Assembly: GCA_907165065.1 (NCBI GenBank)
Contig: OU015528.1
Span: 46,987,515-47,051,514, forward strand
Reading direction: 5' to 3'
Length of the DNA: 64,000 nt
Source of the DNA: Caprimulgus europaeus
Lineage: Eukaryota > Chordata > Aves > Caprimulgiformes > Caprimulgidae
This document shows positions 22,281 through 34,994 of the stretch, piece after piece. A program made the position numbers and the translations under genes. The stretch's first letter is position 1; each line of letters opens with the position of its first letter. The notes beneath the pieces are model-generated. The model saw nothing but the letters and a program-made list of their open reading frames with translations. It was not told the DNA's origin and searched no databases.

Positions 22281-24783
22281 CTGACTCCTTCCCCCTCCCC
22301 TGCAGCAGGCACCTGAGCCAACAGCTTTTATACTTGCTTTGGGGAAGCAGGGAAGTGAAGAGGGTCATCTTTTATGCAGGATGAGAGGAATGTTTAACAC
22401 CACAGGATCCTGAAAACGTTGTCTTTGTGTAGACCTTTACCAATGTAAAGAGCCAGACCTTAACACATCTTCTCCAGAAAGGGCTACCAAAGTACATCCC
22501 CCTTTTTATTCTGAGAGAACATTTTAAACTTGGAACAGTTAATTGTCAGTGCCCTAAAGCAATACTGACTTGGGTGGCCTACAGCATTCTTCATACCATT
22601 TACCTAATGGTTTGCATTTAACAGTTTGGATAGTTTAAGTCCTATTACTCCCAGCACTTGCAGTAAATATACAACCTGCAATATGAAAGCCCAGGTTAAC
22701 TCTAGGAATTCAGCAACTCAAGGAGAAGATCTTGCAGGTTTGGTTATGCCAAGCAAGCATGATTTCCAGGAGGTTAAAGGAGTAGGTATAGATTCAGAAT
22801 ATGTTTAAAGGAGTTGCTTCCCTCCCTTGTGCTTAGTTGCCACCCAAGACCCAGCCAAAACTGCCTTCCCTTCAGGGTCTGACTGAAGCTCACAGAGCCT
22901 GGATGGCCAGAGTGACCCACCTCACCTTCAGCTGAGCATCTGCTGGTAAGTCAAGGATGAAGAGACTTCTCACATCAAGAATCAGACTGAAGCCTATGGA
23001 AAAATTGTACCTGTGTGCATCTCAGCCAGGTTTATATATGAGAGAGTTGCAAGACACTTAGGTAGCATAATGTTCTCAAGGGACACAAGAGTCATCTTGG
23101 TGAGACTCCTTCCTGAGCAAGTCTCACGGGTCTGATCACAATCCTCTCTGCTTAGGAGAAAAACATTTAAAGCAGCTGAGAGCTTTCTGCAGATGTCAGT
23201 GACCTTATAGCAGCACGGCAGTGCTGGGATGAGGGACCAGCTCCCTGTGCACTCTGCTCCCTTGCTCTTCTGCTTCCCCCTGCCTCAGCCGAGAGGGAAA
23301 CAGCACTGCCTTGTTGGGCTCTGTTCAGAAGGAAAATGACAGTGGTGGCCCATGGCAGTAGAGATTCAGGCAAGACAGGAATTGGGCTCCTGCTTGCTCT
23401 GTCAAGTAGCCAGCCTCCTCCAGGACAGTTTTAATCCCAAATATTTATTTAAATGTATTTAAGGTCAATCTAGCAGTCAGTATTTGGGAGAGACTATGCT
23501 CATGAAATGCCTTTTTTGAGGTAAGGCTGTGGGTTCGGGATTTGCACGAAGATTTGTAGTAAAGGCACAGCAGGTTTTTGGCATCCAAGGAATGTCTGGG
23601 TTTCCTGTGTGTAGGATCTGCTGGATAGTAGGCAGAGATAAGCTCTACATCAGTTGCATATCCCAGGAGAATTTACATTTAAGAAAATCCTGAAACTCCT
23701 TTCAGCTCAACATTTTCCCTTTTTTGGTCTTTAAACTGGGTAAGCTTGGCTTTTGTTACCAGCACAGCCAGGGCATGGTGTTCACCTGTTAACTACCCAC
23801 ACACTCCTCTAGTTTTTCATGTGCAAGTTTTGCCAACCACAACAAGGCCTAGGCACTCAGACATAGCAGTATCAGCCTCACCCAGACAAATCTGAGTGTG
23901 TCAGGAGTGGAATGAAAGCACAGGCACCCCTGTAGGCACCCAAAGGCTGCACTGGGACACAATTTTCTGGGCACAGCTCAAGGAGACTAAGAAATCACCT
24001 CACTCCAGACCTGCCAGCAGGGCAGCATCATTGGCACTTCCTATCATGGCTCTGCTAAAGTAAACCAGCATAGCCAAATAATTCCTGTAACCCAAGATTT
24101 GTTTCCCCAGGAACCAGGAGCAGGTTAGGTGGAGAGCTTGCACACAGTTACAGCAGCAGATCAGAGAGCTTGGGAAGGACAGCAGGTAGCCACCAGCAGC
24201 AGTTGCTCCAACCCCTGCACGCCCAGTGGCAGCCTTCCTCTCTTCCCAAGCCCAGGGCAGCCTCCCCATGCCAAGCACAGTGGCAGCGGTTACCCCCAGC
24301 CTGGGGCATGAGGCTGTAGTAGACCGCAGCAATGAACAAACTCCAGAGCAAGATGGTTTCAGAAAGATATTAGCTGAAGGGTCACCTACTGCTTCCCTTT
24401 ATACCTGCCACCTGTCTGAAGTGGTTGATACTCCCCCATACCCTATTTCTACAGAGAAACTCTCAAGAAGAATCACATAAAGGGAGAAACAATTAGGATT
24501 TGTCTCACCTGTAGATCAGTTTTATCTTTCATGGCTTGAAAAGGGCTGGAAGGGCTTTAGATGATCACGTGGTTTAAATGCCTTTCACCAGGAGGATAAG
24601 TATCTTCTGTAGTTGGTGGTATGATGATAAAGAATCCCAGAAGGAGTTTTTATATACTCTGTGTGTTGTGCAGTTGGTATTGAAAAGTTAACAGCATTAA
24701 GTGTGGTGGATTATTTGAGTATGAAATATTCTTAGTCATAGTCAGAAGAGCTGAGCAAACATTTGCCATGAAAAAATGTAAGA
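22281..24783. other. Non-coding stretch, no gene seen
   Basis: No frame exceeds 110 codons (24000-24332 minus), and none is recognised. An AT-rich patch at about 23430-23470 (AAATATTTATTTAAATG) is the only compositional feature. I see no LTR or RNA gene. Confidence 0.5.
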
Positions 24784-24839
24784 GTTGGTTGGTTGGTTGG
24801 TGTTGGTGTTGGTGTGGGTGTGGGGGGGTGTGTGTGTGT
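24784..24839 (+). repeat. GGTT / GGTGTT / GTG simple repeat, G-quadruplex prone
   Basis: Four GG runs separated by TT (GGTTGGTTGGTTGG) are followed by GGTGTT units, then GGGTGTGGGGGGG and a short (TG)n. Several spaced G-runs on the plus strand make it a plausible G-quadruplex site. The minus-strand frames over it (24650-24850, 24732-24914) are histidine/proline/threonine low-complexity artefacts. Confidence 0.85.
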
Positions 24840-25539
24840 AGAAAGGACACTGGAGGAAGAGCTGCATGCAGAGCTGGAAAGCAGCAGCTCCCAGACTCTG
24901 CTGCAAGCCGTCACCTTGGTCTACTTAAGTGATGCACCACCCAGCTAAAGTCCTGAATTTGAGTCCATCCCAGACACCTGGGTCCAACTCCTAGGACTGC
25001 CACAGACCTCCTGTGAGACCATACATGAGGCAAGGACATCCACTAATTATTCTGAGCATGCATTCAAGGAAAGTGTTGCCGAGGGAGGCTGCAGCATATG
25101 GACTCAGTTAGAAAAGCCTGCTCCTGAATGGCACCTATTGCAGATTTACTAGGGGGCAGGGGAGCTTTGCCAACTCAGACCTGGCTGCAGGAGTGTTTGC
25201 AGGTTGTGTTGCTGCTCTGTGGAGGTCAGAAGTGCCTCTGCCAGCCTCTGTTGCTGTCAGTTGGGAATTGCTAAAGCAAAGCTATAGCAATATAGCAAAG
25301 CTACATGTACAGCACCCCATAGTCAGACTTTGCCAAACCAGATGCCTATAGCTGATTATAAGTTATGCAGGCAACATGCCAGAGGTGATACTTCCAAACT
25401 TGCTTCTTGCATGGACATAAATATTTCAATGTGCATAAATTTCAATGCATCCATAAACGGACCTATGGATGAAACTGGAGATAGGAACATCTTTGCCAGA
25501 TGATGTTAAAGTGTTCTGCAAATTACTGTGTGTACATTA
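24840..25539. other. Non-coding stretch, no gene seen
   Basis: Unique sequence. A small imperfect internal repeat (AGCAAAGCTA twice, about 25276-25305) is the only structure. No frame exceeds 60 codons. Confidence 0.5.
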
Positions 25540-25960
25540 TGGCCACACCAAGAACTGGACATAGTTAGCTAATGGCAGATACTGCTGCATGATTTATTAG
25601 GTAATTTATCAGTCAAGTGAAATATAGCAAGATGTACTTCGTGAGTGTATTTTCCTGAGAAAAATCCATATTTTCTTAAAAGGTCTGTTTTCTTTGGTCT
25701 CTGTTGTTTCTATAATAGCTATGATCCAGACTAGATAATTTTGTCCTGTCAGCAGCTGTTCAGCTCTTCCCACCTCCAGCTAATTTGTATTTTTCACAGT
25801 TCACTATGTATAAGGGTCTTTTTGTTCTTGTTTAAGGTGATCTCCTAATTCTTATGCAAATGGAACAGCTTGAGGCAGGATGGTCTCTTTCTTCAATTAA
25901 TTTAAAAATTACATTTGTCACCATGAATCAATATTTTCCTATTTGTGGCCAACTTTGAGA
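25540..25960. promoter_or_regulatory. Candidate enhancer-like element with perfect POU octamer
   Basis: This 420-bp AT-rich block carries a perfect octamer ATGCAAAT (25854-25861) 5 bp after a TAATT word (25846-25850), and an E-box CAGCTG (25753-25758). It also has CTAATTTG near 25780, TTTATTAGGTAATTTATC (about 25593-25610) and TCAATTAATTTAA (25893-25905). The spacing and texture resemble deeply conserved vertebrate developmental enhancers, which often combine POU, homeodomain and bHLH sites. There is no open frame of note inside. Conservation was not tested. Confidence 0.4.
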
Positions 25961-28900
25961 CATATGGACTAAAGGTCTTTCATCAGTTTAGCATCTCTGG
26001 TGATGTAGAGCCAGTATGGTTCTCTGAGCCACATAGCCCTGTGCCTGGGAGAGAGTTGCTATCCAGAACACGATTATCGAATGTTATTGTAATGCAGCCT
26101 TGTATAACACTCTTGTATCTATCTTCACCACAGTCCACTGTGGGCCAAAACTCACTTGCTTGCTGCAGCCAGCAGCTTCTCCTTTGTTGGCTGGAGATGC
26201 TAGCTGTCTACCCAGTGTAAGAGCTGCAGCAGGCTGGACTGTCATCAAGTAGCTTAAACTTGGGATGACTCTCCCAGAACTGCACAAAGGGAATAATTAA
26301 GAGGCCTTGTTCAGACAAGTAATTTCTTCTGGATTGGCAGAATCTGGACATAAAGATAAAGGAATATCTGCTGAGCTGGACAAATCTGTCCTTACTGACC
26401 ATAGTTTTTCTCTGTCATCCTGAAATTAGAAGAGAGATTCCTCTCTGGACCTGGCACATTAGAGGAAACTCATTCATTTTGCCTGCTCATATAGGGAGAG
26501 TCCAGCTGCAGCCATCTAAAGCAAGAAATAATGTCTCCTGTTGGTTCTGCTTCACTAAATAATTTTTAGTGTTCCAACATGGTTAGTTTATGACTTAAAA
26601 AAAAAAAATAAAAAAAAACAAACACAAAAAAACCCCACCCAACAAAGCCTAGACTAGTCCAGGACTCCTGAAGCCACAAAAATGAAAATGTAATGAATGT
26701 CCAAATGCATTAAAAAATTAAGACAATTCTGATCTAAAATCAAGACCAAATAAATCTATATTTAGATGGAAAACAACCCCAGTGGGAAGTCACACAGCTG
26801 AACTACAGACTGAGCTCTCCCTTCCCACATACCCCCTGGCTGGGCAACAGCAACCTTCAATTCCTATGAGCCACTCAGACCCCTTCCCATTCTTTGGCAC
26901 CTTGCAAAGGGACTGGGTTTGTCAGTGAGGGGTCCCACATGGAGCTTCTTATGGGCTCTGACCAAAACAGGTGAATTCATATTCTGCAAATGGAAGGGTG
27001 CTGTTAGGATACACATCAATTTCTGAGCAGAAATCAAAGTTACCTGAGGGCCCTGACAACCCTATCTTTGTTGTTGGGTTGTAACTCCACCATATCTTTT
27101 TTTACTTGTTTAAAACCCTGTATCAGGACATGCAAACAGTAGCGATTGAAGGAGTGCCTCCTGACCTGGGCACTTCCATCTAATGCAGTCTGAGACAGCA
27201 TGTCTCCTCATTGGAGACAGGCCCAGAGAAAGCCAAGATTACTAAAGATTTTAGTGTGCTCTTTCACCCCAGGGATGTTACAGCTAGGAGTCATGCTGTT
27301 ACCCAGCATTTTCTATTGCAGGATCTTAAAGCACATCTCATCACCCACCCCTCTGTGTGAAGGCAAAAAAACATTATTGTCCCCATTTCAGAGCTGGGGA
27401 AATTCAGGCATGAAGGGCTAAGCTTAAAGCAGCCTTTCTAAATGGATACAGGGAGGCTTTGGCAGAGTCCTGGAAAGAACCTGGCTCTCCCGGGTCGCAG
27501 AGCTTAAGATTTTAGCCCAAGACCATTTTTTTCTTTCCTGTACAGAGCTCTGACAGTCCTGTGAGGAATATTATGTAAATACAGATTGTAGCTGTTGATA
27601 TAAATCACTGCAAATCAGTAGCTGACATCAAAAGCATAAAGTTGCTGCTTCTTTCCTAGTGGATGGACATTTCATGCACCTGACAGTGCTGAGAATCACA
27701 TCTCCCTGCATGCCTGTTCCCATCTCTCATGCTCAGCATAACCAGAGGCAGTGCTGCCTTAACCCTGCATCCAGTCACGAGAGCTGTGCTCATCCCTGCT
27801 GCAGGGAAATATCCTGTTGAATGCTGCTCCTTCCTGTTCACCCATCTCAGATGCACCACTTTTCTACATTGCACTCACCCACCCACTCATCCATGAGCCC
27901 CACAGCAGGATGAAGTCCTTTGCTCGTGTCCCTCTGCCCTTTCCACTGTTCTCCTTGCCAACCCTCTTGCATCAGTCCAATATCCTGCAGCAAAAGCTTC
28001 ATTGTCAACCAAGCCAGGAGCTCCTCAGAGCCCATCCCAAGCTTACCACAGGATGGCGGCTCCTTGGGCCCTGCCAGCATGGGCGGGGAAAGAGGCAAAC
28101 TAGGGTTAGCCACCTTGGCAGCCAAAGCACAGATGGTCCAAGGGCCAGTGTGCACTTGAGCTTAGAAGCATGCCTCTGAGCCAGAACCAGCTAAAGAGAA
28201 TAGGAAAGTCTCCCTTGACTTGAAGGCGCTCTGAACCAGGGCCCACCATTGGATGTGTTGGTGACCAGCAACTTCAATGATGAAAGCCAAAATGGTTGCC
28301 AACAGTCAACATCAAACCTCCTAAAGTTACCAGTACCAGGATGGCTGGGCAGGTGACAGCAACAGGTAAGGCCATAGGGTGTTTTGCTGCCCATCCATCC
28401 CTGTGAGCAGCTTCCCTCTGCTCATGGGTGAAGAATACACCTTTCAACAGGTGCTGCCTGAAATGTTCTATTGCTGGTCTTTCCACTTCCCAAGGAACAT
28501 GTTTGTGCCATCAGCCCAAGCTGCTTTCCAATATTTTTCTGGTATGGACAGCACAACTTACCCTTTAATGTTTTCCAACCCCAAAGCATTTCCTCCAGGC
28601 AGTGTCAAGATGGGATGGTGTGATGAACTGACATTCTAAAGGTAAGGTGACAACAGCAGGCAAATGGAGGTCAGTGTTACACATCATAGGCATGGAGTCT
28701 ACGGGTCTTTTCCTGTGCAGCCCAAAACCAGTATGTTGTTGTCAAAGAAGTCAGGTTAAACTGCATGGGACACAAATGGCACTGACCTTTGTGGGACATG
28801 GTGTTGGACTCAGTATCACAGGATGTAAAGGGTCTGCCACCAAGCTGCAGGCTGGCAAGGAGCTATCCACATGCCACTCCAGTCCTCTGTGTCTTCACTG

Positions 28901-30913
28901 TCCTCCTCTGGCCCTGGCAAGCTCTGAGCTCAGGGAGCGTGCAGCATTTCCCACCGTGGCACCCAGGGTCTGTCCAGGGCTGGCAGGTGCTGCTACACTC
29001 CTTACCCTTGCAGTGCTCCGGTGTGGGATAGCAGTTGTTGGAGGAGCCATGGCAGAGACTGGGCATCCTCAAGGAGCAATGCCCCATCCATATCGCACGG
29101 CCATCCCTTACACTCAGAAAGGTGAGTATCTCCAAACAGCTGTGCTGATATTTCAGCCCAGATACCCTGGCAGCACTGACTGAAAGGGTGAGTAGCTGGT
29201 GCAAAACCTTTTTGAATCTGTGCTGAATTCAGAGCTTGCTCCTCAACAAGGTGTGGGTTGGTGGGGGGTTGGGGAGCAGAGCAGAGGGGAGACGTCATAC
29301 ATAGCCTGGGAGAAAATACAGCTCAGGTCCCAGACAGCTGGGTTGCCATGGCTGAATAAGCTAAATCTGGACTACAGAGTGTGGTGAGAATAAATGCGTC
29401 AGTACCCAGTGGAATAGGAAAACTGTCCAGGTAGATCTCTTCCGCTTTTTCAGGCTGGACTACAAGGCTTTGCTCCATTGACTTGCAGGACAGAAATCTT
29501 TTATTTTTTGGACCTGATTATCCAGCTAAGAGTTGACAGGGAAGAGAGGAGCAGTAGCTCTCAGCCCTCAATAATTTATCTAGGCATGAATGAAAGTGAC
29601 AAAAACCTGCCAGCACACTGCCTACACATGAAGAAATTCTGTTTCCAGTCCCCTGGGGGAGATTTCTCCTGAAAATCCCTTTCCTGGGCAAGGGAGAGAA
29701 ATCACTCCCTGTGTGTGTCTATATGTGACTTTTCCACCTGACTTAGACCTATACAAGCAACGGCACTATGCCAGTCATCACGTTTGTGTCAAAGAACTGG
29801 GACAGCCTTGCAGCTGTGACAGACTGGTACCTGGAGTGACCACAGCGCAGAGCAATACCTGCAGTACCGACAGACTATCACGCTGTGGGCACCAAGAGAG
29901 ACCACAGCTTCAATTGCTAACTGCAGAAATAGGAACCGAGGAGGCAGAGGTGCAAAGGGGCTGCAGGAGGAGGCCACACATGGGATCTCACCATCCCACT
30001 CATGTGCTCTCCCTGCCTTCTTTCCCAGAGACAGAGAGGAGCCCACTGAGGAGTGGAAAATGCAATGGGAGGAGGCTGGCTCTTTCAGACATACTCCCCC
30101 CTGCAGGTCTCGGTGCAATTTACATATGAATGCTGTGGTGTTCTTCCTGAGCAAGAATTAAGAGAACAAAAGTGTGCAGGAAGTGAGGGGAAGGGAAAGG
30201 GGGTAAAAAAAAAAGACACAAACTGGAGGTGGTGACAGGCACCCAGAAGCAACGTTATTTCTCAGAGTTATTCACCGTTGTCCCTGTTGACATGCACTCC
30301 AAGGGTATAATTTAAGAAAGAGATGCCTCCCCACGCTTTGCCCCCATCCTGCCCGGCCGCCTGATCCATTCTGCCCTGATTTCTGGTACACTTGTGCAAC
30401 ATCCAGGCCATCTTTCTGGGTGGACACAGAAGGCTGAGCTTTTCCAAACGAAAGAGAACTTCCTTTTAGTACTGCAGCCCTCCCTCCCATGTATTACACG
30501 TAGGGCTTTTGCATGTGACTAACAACCACGTGTGCACTCAGAGTGCAAAAATGAAACTCATTTGGAGAAATTAGTTCAAATTATGCTTACACATTCGGGA
30601 TCTCCAGGCTCAAGGGTAGCAAGCACAGAGCACAGGCTAAGGTCTGAATTCCCAGTGAGGCGCACACAGATCATTATATTCATAAACTCAGAGTCTTATT
30701 TGACAGAAAATAAAATACAAGAGCATGAATGTGCAAGCGTACCTATTTGGTTATAGAGTTCCTTAATAATAGTTACTGGTGAAACAGGATTTCTACTGTG
30801 AACAGAGAATCATATCTTTAGTCAGTCTTTTGTTAATTTTCTCATTTACATCAATTACTCAGCTCCCAATTTCATCAAATAGGGGCTATATCTCCAGGAA
30901 TTCCTCCTGCATA
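25961..30913. other. Non-coding stretch, no gene seen
   Basis: Frames include 28647-29183 plus (178 codons), 29713-30129 plus (138), 29789-30154 minus (121) and 27817-28179 plus (120). All are composition-driven and unrecognised. A good donor-like AAAG|GTGAGT occurs at about 29117-29126, but the upstream frame has no recognisable protein and no convincing acceptor. An interrupted A-run (26597-26640, with CAAACAC) is a simple A-rich tract without a LINE body. Confidence 0.5.
26597..26640. repeat. A-rich simple sequence
   Basis: A12, T, A9, then CAAACAC and A7 ending in a C-rich ACCCCACCC. No retroelement body was recognised upstream, and no flanking duplication is visible, so it is listed as simple sequence rather than a retrotransposon tail. 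Confidence 0.75.
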
Positions 30914-30918
30914 GGGCT

Positions 30919-31474
30919 TGTTGTAAGTAAATTTGAATCAAAGTCCAATAATAAATTTAAAAGTAATTTATTGAGTAGTATTTAGGTGAGCAAAAGCAGC
31001 GCTGGGCGGCCGGGGAGCTTCCGCTCCACCAACGACTTGCAAATTAGGTAGGCACAGCAGTCCCTTTTTATCTTGGCTCTTCTTGGGGGTTGCATCCTCT
31101 TTGCTGATAACAAAAAATGCTCCAATTGTCGCCGACGCACTCCGGAGTCTCTGTTATCGTGGTAGTTTTCGGTTAGTATCTTTCACCATCTCTGTGATCT
31201 CTTCCTTAGTTGAGATACGAAGTTTCCCTTTGTTTGCTACTTAGCCCATCATGGTGTGCCTGCAAATCCCTTTACTACATGCCTTATAAGTACATTTTGG
31301 GCTTAATCCTTGGTCAATTAACAGGATGTTTGAGCACGATGACAACATTGCATAAGCTTTAAACCTTTAGCTAAATAACAGGGTATACAGGTGCTATGGT
31401 AACCTACCATCGCTGTTTAATATTTCACAAATTGTATTGCTTGATTAGCAAATTCCCTTTATATGCCTATTACA
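30919..31474 (-). mobile_element. Solo LTR of an endogenous retrovirus (LTR 2), unassigned family
   Basis: This 556-bp element has TG...CA ends (plus-strand start TGTTGTAAGT, end CCTATTACA) and is flanked by the exact 5-bp repeat gggct at 30914-30918 and 31475-31479. It reads on the minus strand: a TATA-like AAGATAAAAAG (reverse of 31064-31073) is followed about 95 bp later by AATAAA (reverse of 30967-30972). Between them lies a CpG-containing GC-rich stretch. That is the usual U3-R-U5 order with a short R. Just outside the minus-strand 5' end is a purine run GGGAGGAG, which could be a leftover polypurine tract if this were a 3' LTR. The matching duplication and the absence of coding remnants favour a solo LTR. 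I do not recognise the family; it differs from the other LTRs here. Confidence 0.82.
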
Positions 31475-31479
31475 GGGCT

Positions 31480-33049
31480 CCTCCCGAATCTGGAAGACAA
31501 TTCAATTATAATTTAAAGAAACTTGGAGCAAGACTGACTGAGTAAAGATAGGAGTGTTAAGGGAAGAAAAAAGAGTGAGAGTATGTGTGAGAGAGTAAGC
31601 TTCACTTTCTCATGAAATAGGGTAGACCCTATTGTTAAACATTTGCAGCTTCAGATCTGTCCTTCTGCTTCATCCGACATGACTGTGAGGCAGTGGATTG
31701 CCTGGGTGCAAGCTGTGAGCTCTGCAATGCCTGTGGCCCTGGGCTGCTTCTGTGTTCAACTGAGCTCCGGCTCTTGGTTGATGCAAGGTGTATCTGCAAG
31801 GTGTTGCAAAGTCCGGAGGCTGTAGAATCAGGAGGCTGAAGAACCAAAGGAAGAAAAAAAAAAAAATAAAAAAGGCAGTAATCAGCTGGAAACATTTGTT
31901 TCACTTATCATTTTGCATGTTAGTACTCCATCTATGGTTATTTTCACCAGGTTTCTAGGAAATGAGTTCACTCATGAGTGTGTTTGCAGAAGCAGCAGCG
32001 TTTAAATGAGTCCTACAGGGCATGTGAGAAGAGCGATTTCAGACTCTCTATAGTCAGGATTTGCACGAGAAACTTGATGGCAGGAATTACGCACATTCAA
32101 CAAGAGAAGAAAGACCTATTATGTGACCTACCTCTCCAGTATAATCAGCAAAAATGCTAAATGAAATTCATCACAAGAATTAGAAATTTAAATGAATATT
32201 CCAGTATTTCTCAAGAAATAGAAGTTGATAATATTTCAATTATTTAAACCTTTCAAAATTATGTTTTCATTTCTTATATTTCATTTTTATTTAATTTTCT
32301 AGTTTCATGTTACCTTTTATAGCTTTTTAATATATACTCTGATGATGCTAGCACATGTAATCTTCACATCATAAAAAATGTGAAAAAAGAAGTGAAGAAG
32401 AATCTCTAATAAAAAATATTATTTCAAATGCAATTCCAACATTTTCTGAAATGAAATCTTTTTCATATTAAAGTTTTCTTTTTCCACATCCTCTCAAAAG
32501 GAATCTCACTAAATTCATTCAACTTTTATCCAGGGAATAGCAAAGTAACAAAGGTACAAAACTCACAACCGCTGAGATGAAGTTTTCAATGAAACCCTTC
32601 TGCCTAGCCTTGTTCACTGCAAAGTCTTCCTGGATGAGTGACAGGTCACAAATTATCTATAGAAATCACCTGCCAAATAATTTTGAATTAAGTGTGCAAG
32701 GAAAGCATGATGTGCTCTTGAATAATTCAGAGTCACCTCTGCTATCTGTGACTGCCCAGCTGTAACAAGGGAGCTGCCAGCCAGGGCTGAGCCTCACTGC
32801 TGGCAAAGGGGGAGAAACCTTGAGAAGGAGGGGACCAGACTGATGTTGAGATGGGAAGATAAAGGCCCTGGACTTGGGCCAATGCATTTTTGCTCACGGA
32901 TGAAAGTCTAGACCATCAGGTCCATGACAGCCTGATCCTGTGTTGCTGCCTCTCTTGGAGGTAGGATAGGAGTACATGGAGCTTTTGTGGGAATCACAGC
33001 CCCATCTGTCTCCTTCCTCGGGTGGCCTACCTGGGCTTCCCACCACAGT
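31480..33049. other. Non-coding stretch, no gene seen
   Basis: Frames are under 90 codons. An A-rich run lies at 31854-31873. The interval 32160-32480 is strongly AT-rich with many TTTCAT/ATTTAAAT words, but without a distinctive motif cluster. No retroviral internal sequence follows the LTR at 31474. Confidence 0.5.
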
Positions 33050-33300
33050 TGCCAAAGAAGTCATTCAGTCCATTGGAGTCAATTAATCAGAGCAAGTCGT
33101 ACGCCCCATCTGCTGTCACAGGACATTGCAAAAAGTTTCTGTAATCCTGCCTTTGAACTCTGTGGTTATTGCCATTTACAATGGGCTTATTAAAGGCTTA
33201 ATTGAATTGGTCCAGCTCGAGGTGCCCATTGCTAACAGTAGCAGCTGTTAATGAGGGAAACCAGGGGATTGCTGCATCAATTATCAGGTTTGGTTTGTAC
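33050..33300. promoter_or_regulatory. Candidate enhancer-like element (paired TAAT sites)
   Basis: TCAATTAATCAG (33079-33090), CTTAATTGAATTGG (33197-33210), CAGCTG followed by TTAATGAGG (33242-33253) and CATCAATTATCAGG (about 33275-33288) lie within 250 bp. There are four separate homeodomain-type words plus an E-box. The block sits between GC-richer flanks and has no open frame of interest. It is among the most enhancer-like patches in the window on texture alone. Confidence 0.38.
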
Positions 33301-34989
33301 TGGAGGGGGAGCCCACAGCAGGCTCCTGTGAATTTAGCTGAGAATTGTGACACGGTGAGTGTGTGGAAAGACTGTGCTCACTGATTCACAAGGTCTGTGA
33401 GAGGCACACAGTGCCACATCCCCACGTGCTGGGACCCAGCCATCCAGCTGGTCATTGCCATCCTGCAGCAGGCATGCTGGAGAGTAAGGGACCAGCACCC
33501 TCACCTGCTTCTGAAGGTGGAACTGTCTGCTTTGGGGGAAACCACCAAAAGAAAGCATCCAAAGCCATAGGAAAGGAAGTAAAATGACCACACTCTTTCA
33601 AAAAGTAAACCAATTATTTTTTTTTGCTAGAAATGGCTGGTGAGGCCTTGTGTTCAACCCAGTTATACCAGACAGTCAGAAAAGTTGGTTTCCTGAGTAG
33701 TAAAGCATCTTGCACATGAAACAACACTGCATGCACTGCAGTGTGCAGATCCTTACATGTACTTCAGATAGGCAAACAAACCCATTTCTGGAGAAAGGGG
33801 GAGCTCAGCAGACAGGTCACACCTTTGCTCTCCCACCAAGCACAAAAATGTGCATACAAGTACACTGTGTGGGGGAAAAAGATCAATTCAGTTCCTCACT
33901 ACCTCTGTGCTGAGCTATATGGGGGTCCTTTTGCTTGATCATGGTAGTGAAGGAATAACCCTGTCCAAAAGACAGTGCAGTCCATAAAGGCTGAGGGTAG
34001 ACACATGCTCATGACTGTAATGAGCTGGACACAGCCCCCTGGCGTAGGTTACAGACTCCCAGAGAAGGGACATTTCCCAGCTGAGCAGAGGTGGGCTGAG
34101 GGGTAACCAGAACCCTGCCTTCACAGGGCTGTGGGTAAGGACAAAGAGATGGGGGTGCTAGGATAAAGGAGGAAAATAGGAGCAGGGAAAGGGAAGAAGG
34201 AAAAAAGGGGTTTGGGGGGTGGCAGACATAAAAAAGATCCTGAGAGAGATCCAGGTTATTCTGTCTTTCCATGATAAATAGCCTGGGCCATCAGGAGCAC
34301 CAAAGGTCTGATGACATGTATCCTTCCCTTTCTGCAGTTTTAGCCCAGTTTTATAGCTGGGGAGCTTTGGACCTGGAGGGAGTAAGTAGTGGTACAGCTG
34401 GAAACTGGGCCAGATTGTCCAAGTCCTAACATTCCCATGGTAAGTCTTGTTCTGTCCTACACTAAGGCTGATTTAATGCCTCCAAGGGGAGCAAATGCAT
34501 AAAGGGCACAAGACATGGAAAAGCAGAGTTGGAGCATCTCAAAGGTTGAAAACAAAGGGTAGACATCCATCAAAACAACCTCACCACTGCACAGCATTTC
34601 CTGAAAGTACCCAAGAGCCAGTAGGAATTGCCAAGAGATGCTCTTCCCAAAGTTATGGCCATAGAAATGGCTATAAATAGCCAGGCAGGAGGCAACACAG
34701 CTGCCTGACCTCCCTTCCCTTGTCCTACTCCTCTGTCATATTTCATCCTCACAGAGAGGACCAGTCAGCCAAAGCCTGGGGATGCTGAATATGCTTTGTG
34801 GCTTCATGGGTCCTTGGGTGGAGAAATAAAGACTTGAAATAAAGAGCAGAACCTTCACGGAACAGGAGCTCTGCCCTGAACCTCTCCATGCCTGGTGCTT
34901 CTCAGAGGACTGCCCAGCTCATGTGCCTCATGACATGTGTCACTGCTGGTCACTAGTCCTCCTCTCCTAGGAGAGAGGGGGCTGTCCTG
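33301..34989. other. Non-coding stretch, no gene seen
   Basis: Frames are below 90 codons. A donor-like CACG|GTGAGT lies near 33352 without a supporting exon. Two AATAAA words near 34823 and 34837 could be polyadenylation signals, but no transcript end can be supported. Confidence 0.5.
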
Positions 34990-34994
34990 GGAGG

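Noticed and set aside
28647..29183. 178-codon frame with a good splice-donor-like site at about 29121
   Set aside because: The peptide is unrecognised, and no convincing acceptor or neighbouring exon was found.
34820..34845. Paired AATAAA polyadenylation signals
   Set aside because: No transcript or coding end leads up to them.
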